Source: Odontocerum albicorne (taxonomy: Eukaryota; Arthropoda; Insecta; Trichoptera; Odontoceridae). From it: DNA of 64,000 nt. Under the pieces are notes generated by a model. That model searched no databases, had not been told where the DNA came from, and was given only the letters and a program-made list of their open reading frames with translations. Both the position numbers and the translations under genes were made by a program. Shown here piece by piece: positions 58,801-64,000 of this stretch (the first letter of the stretch is position 1; the number at the start of each line of letters is the position of its first letter). Location of the stretch: positions 14,731,112 to 14,795,111 of the forward strand of contig OX463854.1 in assembly GCA_949825065.1 (NCBI GenBank), written 5' to 3'.

Positions 58801-61800
58801 CTTACCAACTAGACCTCGGAGGTCATCCTGTATGGATGGGATAAAAGTTAAAGATGTACAAGAGGTGCATCTAGCAGATTATATAAGGGACTTGAAAAAG
58901 GAATTTCTTTCGAGTTTAAAAATATCTTATACCAGTTGCTGTGATTAACTAAATTAAATTAACTGGCTTAATGTGGTTAACATGTTTGTATACTTACTTA
59001 ACAGACAGGCATCTCAGGATCTAATTCACTTTCAGGCCTTTTTTCACACGTATATATTGTTGTAATAGCTGCTTAACACTAATTGTTGTAGCACCCTTTT
59101 TATTGTTTTTTTTTTAAGTATAAATAATCATAAAAAGATCACATTAACTAAAAGGTTATCAGTGGGTTGCTTTGACATATTAAAAAAATGATATAAAAGA
59201 CAGTAAATAATATAGGTGATATACAATAAAAGACAGTAAATAATATAATTGATATTAAATAAAAGACAGTAAATAACACAAGTGATATAAAATAAGATAC
59301 AGTAAATAACACAAGTGATCTAGAGTTTACGTGTAATAAAGTGCGAGTATTTAAGCTATACAAGTTAACATGTTTATATTCAATATTTGAATTTCTAGAT
59401 TCACCATAATCATAAAAGTGGCAGGAGTTACGAAATAATGCTTTGGAAGTTCAAGTTATTTATTATACAATGGAAATATGGGTAAAATATTCCTGAATGC
59501 AAAATATAACAAAACTAGTTACTGAGACGCATCATTAATAAAGTTATAGAGGCATAATACGAGTAGTACTACTTATTATCAGGTGTTTTATTTATAGTAT
59601 CAAGAGATAGTTGAATACTACCCTTTTATTCCTTTTCTTGATAGATAGTTTTACAGCATGCCGTGTCTTTTCTTGATAAATGGTTCTACAGCATACTGTG
59701 CCCTACTTGTGAATGGCACTCTTTCATGATATTCAAAATTCATGAAGGCTTCATTTATATACTTGACTGTCCCAAGTCTTAAGAATGGGTTCAACATTAT
59801 CAACTTCTTCTGTTTCAATTTGTATTCCTATTTACCTCCCGTAGGTCAATTAAATATTTGTTTGACAAAGTGTTCTGTGTTCTGAATTTGATAGTAACAC
59901 ATCGGGATCACATATTGGAAGATCTACATAGGTATATTTGTAATTCCTCTTCCCTTTGTAAGTTTTCTTACCAAATATGTTTTTCTAAACACATACAGAT
60001 GCATAGAAGTACCTAATCTAATGGCCGCAATCACCATCTTAGTTACTTACACTCAACTTATATATATTTATTATGTAATATTTTTAATTTGTCAATAATA
60101 GTGGGTTCGAACCCAGAATAAGAGCGATCTTCAAGTCATTGAATTTGAAGTTGAAGAATATGCTGTCTAAATGGAGCTACATATATAAATTGTTCATTAA
60201 TTATTAATATTCTGAGTGAAATTCAATTAACCATTCGAATAACCATATTTAATAAATTCGTTCGATTAACTATTTTAGTTGTGATGACTAAGAAATAGCT
60301 AGTCAAATGTAAACAAACCTCAATTGCTCACAAGTACAAGTACCAAATAATAAAATTGTACAAAAATCTGATGTATGAAAGTAGAGCCTGTTATGTGATG
60401 TATGATGTTATCTTACTTTTCCTTTCCTAAACAAAGCTTTCACGTTATTGGGTTGGCAGCCGAGCACTGTCTCCACACTGTGTAAGGCTGCCTCGAAAGA
60501 TCCTAGTTTCATTTGCGCGGCAGCCATATTGTTAAACACCTTCATTCTGTCATCCAGCAGGGAATGGAGTTCTTCTGACGCTAACTGGAATGAAAAATAT
60601 CTGATAAGTTACTTTATTTTTAAAGATTTTTTAGTCTATTATAAAATCTTTTTTTTCGCTTTTCACAAACATTTTTTTTTTCATTATTCTTATTCGTACA
60701 GGTTAACTTGCTCTTCACAAAATAGACATGACAAAATATTTGGACCACACCATGTCCTCCATATGAGAAATGATGAAGATATTCACATCTCGCAATGTAT
60801 AAGAGATGTGGTAGGAAGATGCTTTAGAAAATACAATGATTAAACAAAAAAGAAACTATTTCACTCGTATTAAAATAGTTACTTCTTTATTACTCAAGCG
60901 AACTTTGGATAAATTACATACATGTCGAGAGGTTTAAAAGAGCTCATATAACAGTATAATACAAACCTAATCATATTCGGACCAGGAAGATATTGTAGTG
61001 GTTCAGAGATGTTTGCTCTGAGTCCTCTGCCAGGTTTTGATGCATTTCTGAGGCAATGCATATAGAGAATACATGAGCATATAATGCAAATTGACAACTC
61101 ATTAATCAAATTTAACAAAAATTATTGTCACAAGTGAATAGTCCAAACAGAAAACTTAATTGTTTTTTGATTTAAACTGTTATTTTTTAATTTGATTTAT
61201 GTTCTGTTGTTTTCTTCTTTTTAAATTTGATTTATGTACTTGTTTATAATTATATACATTTTTTTTTTTTATATACACATATATGTACTTTTAACTCTTC
61301 TTTTATTGCTTATGTTTTTATATATGACTTGTGTTTCATATCATATTTGCTACAATAATCATAGTATAAATAGGCCAAAACCCTTACGACGGCTGTCGCC
61401 AAAGAAAGAATACGAAAATTGAATTTTTAATACAAGAGAGGGAGAGAGGAATACTTGGATTCTCTCCGAAAGTAATTCGAAATTTGAATCTCGGTGGGTC
61501 CGTGATAAATGAAAAGATGGAAACTATACTGAACGAATTTTAAATACCTAGCTAACAATTTTTGAACCGGTATAAAAGGAGACGATGTATAAATTATATA
61601 TATAAACAAATTCTATATTTATGAATAATTATTTTCATAACTGTAGAATTTGTTTTACTTCCGTGAATATTTCACGGGTTGCAACTAGTATTATTAAAAT
61701 AGCCAATCAAGTCAGGGAGATAGAATTTCAAGTCTCTACATGTTTCATGCTGGGAGTACACTCCTAGGTAGAGTGGTTTTACACGGATTAGAGAAAGAAA

Positions 61801-61972
61801 ATAAGGAAACATAATAAGAAAAACCTTTACCTCAATTGGTCCATCAGGAGTTGGGTCTGAAATACCCCCTTTGGGCTCATCTAGGTACTCAAGAGCTCTT
61901 CTATATGACTGGATGGCCAGAGAAGGCTCTTGCATACTATACCACCAGTTTCCTCGTTCTCTCTTCTTGTTT
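55812..61972 (-). CDS. FKBP8: FKBP8 (FKBP38) C-terminal four exons, partial; 5' end beyond window
   Basis: FKBP8 is a tail-anchored, TPR-containing immunophilin of the outer mitochondrial/ER membrane, linked to HSP90, BCL2 and mitophagy (established knowledge). Four exons on the minus strand read in order: 61972-61831, 60584-60417, 57526-57290 and 55895-55812, all GT..AG with matching phases, giving 209 residues. They hold the end of TPR1 ([13 protein letters not shown]), TPR2 ([20 protein letters not shown], then [11 protein letters not shown]), TPR3 ([20 protein letters not shown]), a charged linker with RKMLG, and a Lys-rich stretch. A C-terminal hydrophobic anchor ([20 protein letters not shown]) ends in RYKMMQ. 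The FKBP domain must lie beyond about 62000. A mariner and a SINE sit in the intron 57527-60416. Drosophila's homologue is, to my memory, zonda. Confidence 0.92.
57290..57526 (-). CDS. FKBP8: FKBP8 exon with TPR3 and charged linker
   Basis: A 237-bp, phase 0 exon beginning [15 protein letters not shown]. It ends in a Lys/Asp-rich run ([20 protein letters not shown]). RKMLG before the linker is shared with vertebrate FKBP8. The acceptor is TTTTACAG and the donor GTATAG. Confidence 0.93.
57729..58638 (-). mobile_element. Internally deleted mariner in FKBP8 intron
   Basis: Inverted ends CGAGGGTCATCCAGAAAGTA and its near inverse lie between TA dinucleotides (57727-57728 and 58639-58640). Length is 910 bp. 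On the minus strand 58340-58142 encodes a mariner N-terminal segment ([19 protein letters not shown]). Frames to the left carry [10 protein letters not shown], then jump to the C-terminal end ([14 protein letters not shown]), so the middle is deleted and frames are broken. Confidence 0.92.
58655..58825 (-). repeat. SINE1 copy in FKBP8 intron
   Basis: GTTTACTGTCATGTGACAAT (tail), GGGAATTGAACCCACAACCT (B-box) and CTTACCAACTAGACCTCGGA (head), all inverted. It sits just beyond the mariner end at 58638. Confidence 0.85.
59185..59322 (+). repeat. Tandem repeat of about 36 bp, four copies
   Basis: The unit AAAGACAGTAAATAA...GTGATAT occurs four times with small changes, in the FKBP8 intron. Confidence 0.85.
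60417..60584 (-). CDS. FKBP8: FKBP8 exon with TPR2
   Basis: A 168-bp, phase 0 exon. [17 protein letters not shown] and [11 protein letters not shown] match the classic TPR pattern and the FKBP8/FKBP4-type TPR. The donor is GTAAGA. Confidence 0.93.
61831..61972 (-). CDS. FKBP8: FKBP8 exon with TPR1
   Basis: A 142-bp exon between an AG acceptor at 61973-61974 and a GTAAAG donor. It encodes [20 protein letters not shown] and on to PDGPIE, the first TPR helix pair. Confidence 0.88.
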
Positions 61973-62104
61973 CTGTAAATAATAATATAATTTTCAATTT
62001 ATATTAGGAACATTTAGGCATTATTTAAATAAATTGTACGATCAGTAGATACTAAGAAGTACATATATTAATCACCTTTAAAAACTAGTCTCTACAACAC
62101 GAAA

Positions 62105-62305
62105 CTTGGACAATCTCCACGGTCTAGTTTGTAAGTCAATGTTCTAATCCGGGAGCTACGGGTTCGATTCCCTTTGGAAAACAATTTATTTTAAAAAGGA
62201 TTTCAATCTAGTTTTTCACTTAAAGCCTCTTTAACATCTTTTTAGTTGGTTGGAAAAGATTTCCACATGGCAATAAACCTGCCAGATTGTACTGTATACA
62301 ATGAA
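62105..62305 (+). repeat. SINE1, tRNA-derived, near full length
   Basis: The tRNA-like head has an A-box-like GGTCTAGTTTGTAAGTC and the B-box GGGTTCGATTCCC. The body is AAAAAGGATTTCAATCTAGT, and the tail GTTGGTTGGAAAAGATTTCC ends ACCTGCCAGATTGTACTGTA. This is the clearest plus-strand copy, about 200 bp. Confidence 0.85.
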
Positions 62306-62402
62306 AATATATAATACAATACAAACTCAGAGTATCACTATTCTTCCCATTTGGCACATCTTTAACAAGCAATTTTGTATAAGTTGTGCCTAAAATCATA
62401 TA

Positions 62403-63660
62403 CAGGTAGTCGTCGACTTATGACTGTTCGACTTTACGACCATAATCCGCGATCGGTATTATAAGCATTTTTTAAACCTTTCTGAGATGTCTACAACAAG
62501 GAAAATGTGAATTTCTCAACGTGCCAAGAAACAATGAAAGGCTATTGATTTGAAAACAAAAATGATGGTAATTAAGCAATACGAAGGAGGAAAAAAGTAT
62601 CTACCGGAGCAAATTTTTAATGGGGATGAAACGGAATTATTCTGTAAATGAATGCCAACACACGTTTACATCCATATAGAAGCCAAAAGCATGCCTGAAT
62701 TAAAAACTTTAAAAAATAGGTTGACTCTGCTCAAGCTTTTAGTAATTTATCAATCAGAAAACCCGCAAGCATTCAAAAATGTAAACAAGCACACACTGCC
62801 CGTGTACTTTCGTTCCAATCAAAAAACATGGATGACGAAGACCCTATTTGAAGACTGATTTGTGAATTGTTTTATTCCTCAAGTTCATGAATATTGTGTA
62901 GAGAGTAAAATTCCTTTTAATATTTTGATGCTCTTAGATAATGCACCTGGATATCCACCCAATGTATCTGATCTTCATCCTAACGTGGAAGTAATTTTTT
63001 TACCGCCAAACACAACTCCACTCATTCAGCCTATGTACCAAGGTTATACTGCTACATTTAAGGCTAACTTTCTCAGAATAACTTATACGAGTAGATGCTG
63101 ACACAGAGTTATCGTTGCGAGAGTTTAGGAAGCAGTACGATTTTCTTAGGTGTACCAAAAACATTGCTCCTGCCTGGGAGGCTGTGACAAAGAAGTGCAT
63201 GAATGGTATCTGGGAAAATTGTGATGAGCGTTATGCAAATACTTCAAGAATTCGATAGTGAACAAGAACTTGAAGTTATAGAAAAAATAGTAAAATTGGC
63301 GAAAGATCTGTCTTTAGAGTGTGAGGTAGAGGACATTGAGGAATTACTAGATCATGAGTCTGGAAAACTTACGAATGAAGAACTTATTGAATTGGATGAA
63401 GAAAAAGTAGCGGAAGAAGAAAGAAGAGAAGCAGAAAAAGAACAGGAGGAGGAGCCAGAAAGAAAATTCACCGTTAAGGGACTATCCGAAGGTTTACTTA
63501 TCTTTGGAATAAACTTCTTCCACATTTTGAAGAAATGGACCCAAACATCGAACGATTTGTAAGGATTGAACGGATGGCACACGATGTGGTTCGCCGATGT
63601 CGTGAAATATGCGAGGAGAAGAAGAAACAAACAATCTAGACAAACAAGCGGCCAATAAAT
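62403..63660 (+). pseudogene. Internally deleted pogo/Tigger transposase element
   Basis: It begins with CAGGTAGTCGTCGACTTATG, a Tigger-type end. A start-like frame (62490-62590) with MMVIKQYEGGKK matches the N-terminal HTH region. It then jumps directly to EQIFNGDETELF, the first catalytic Asp of the jerky/Tigger DDE domain. Further blocks: LPVYFRSNQKTWMTK, FNILMLLDNAPGYPPN (second Asp) and VIFLPPNTTPLIQPM. Frames are broken by stops at about 62649 and 62856. An acidic Glu-rich tail follows (63203-63560). The right end was not found before the neighbouring mariner at 63672. Confidence 0.9.
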
Positions 63661-63671
63661 TTTTTATATGT

Positions 63672-64000
63672 ACGAGGCATATCCAGAAACTAAGTGTACT
63701 GAATTTTTGTAGGTTACAATTTTTTTTATTTAAAGAAAAAAATTACGTGGTTACCGTAGTACATATGTAAGCTATTTTTCGACATAGTCGCTATTCCTCT
63801 CAATGCAGGTGGTGAAGCGGGCTACAACTTTTTGATGCCTTCCTCGAAGTAGTTTCCCGCCAACCCCTCCGTCCACGTCTCCACCTCCTCCTTTACCTCC
63901 TCGTCGGTTGAAAACCTTTTTCCACCCATGTGCAGCTTCAGGGAGGTAAAGAGATAGTAATCTGAAGGTGCTAGGTCAGGGGAATGCGCGGGATGGTTCA
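63672..64000 (-). mobile_element. Mariner C-terminal end, cut by window edge
   Basis: It starts TACGAGGCATATCCAGAAAC, a mariner end. The minus strand then reads HSPDLAPSDYYLFTSLKLHM at about 63950, containing the third catalytic Asp of mariner transposases, and GIKKL at about 63830. The rest lies beyond 64000. Confidence 0.9.

Overview
The window is AT-rich, intron-containing nuclear DNA from an arthropod, most likely an insect (inference). The grounds are two split animal genes with GT..AG introns, and dense LINE, SINE, mariner, hAT, PIF/Harbinger, Helitron and pogo/Tigger remains typical of insect genomes. No rRNA, true tRNA gene, CRISPR array or bacterial-type operon was seen.

Layout. Positions 1 to about 29100 hold no host gene that I can recognise. 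This stretch is a graveyard of repeats: inverted-repeat elements, two tRNA-like SINE families, fragments of at least two LINE families, mariner and hAT remains, and a Helitron at 24522-25733 that interrupts a tandem repeat. Positions 29146-46026 (+) carry a gene readable in full, PIGG (GPI7 family), for the ethanolamine-phosphate transferase that modifies the second mannose of GPI anchors. It has 12 coding exons giving 1055 residues. Its introns hold LINE, SINE, hAT and mariner insertions. The start of exon 4, with its acceptor, is present three times in a 191-bp tandem array. Positions 47004-50634 are a full-length PIF/Harbinger transposon with TAA target duplications and two interleaved, convergent genes, both frameshifted. 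Positions 50640-55811 look non-coding, with a few unexplained codon-like segments on the minus strand. Positions 55812-61972 (-) are the last four coding exons of FKBP8 (TPR repeats plus a C-terminal membrane anchor); its FKBP domain must lie beyond the right edge. The right end (62403-64000) holds an internally deleted Tigger element followed by a mariner cut by the window edge.

The most notable points are these. The PIGG exon 4 copies have all lost the Asp/His metal-ligand cluster usual in this family, although the rest of the gene reads cleanly. A splice acceptor and exon start are triplicated in PIGG, and an acceptor is separately duplicated in the Harbinger transposase. The octamer TACTCGTA/TACGAGTA is strongly over-represented. 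A SINE family shares its 3' tail with a LINE in the same window. The two host genes converge: PIGG on +, FKBP8 on -, with the Harbinger element between their 3' ends. They act in unrelated processes, so I infer no operon-like relation.
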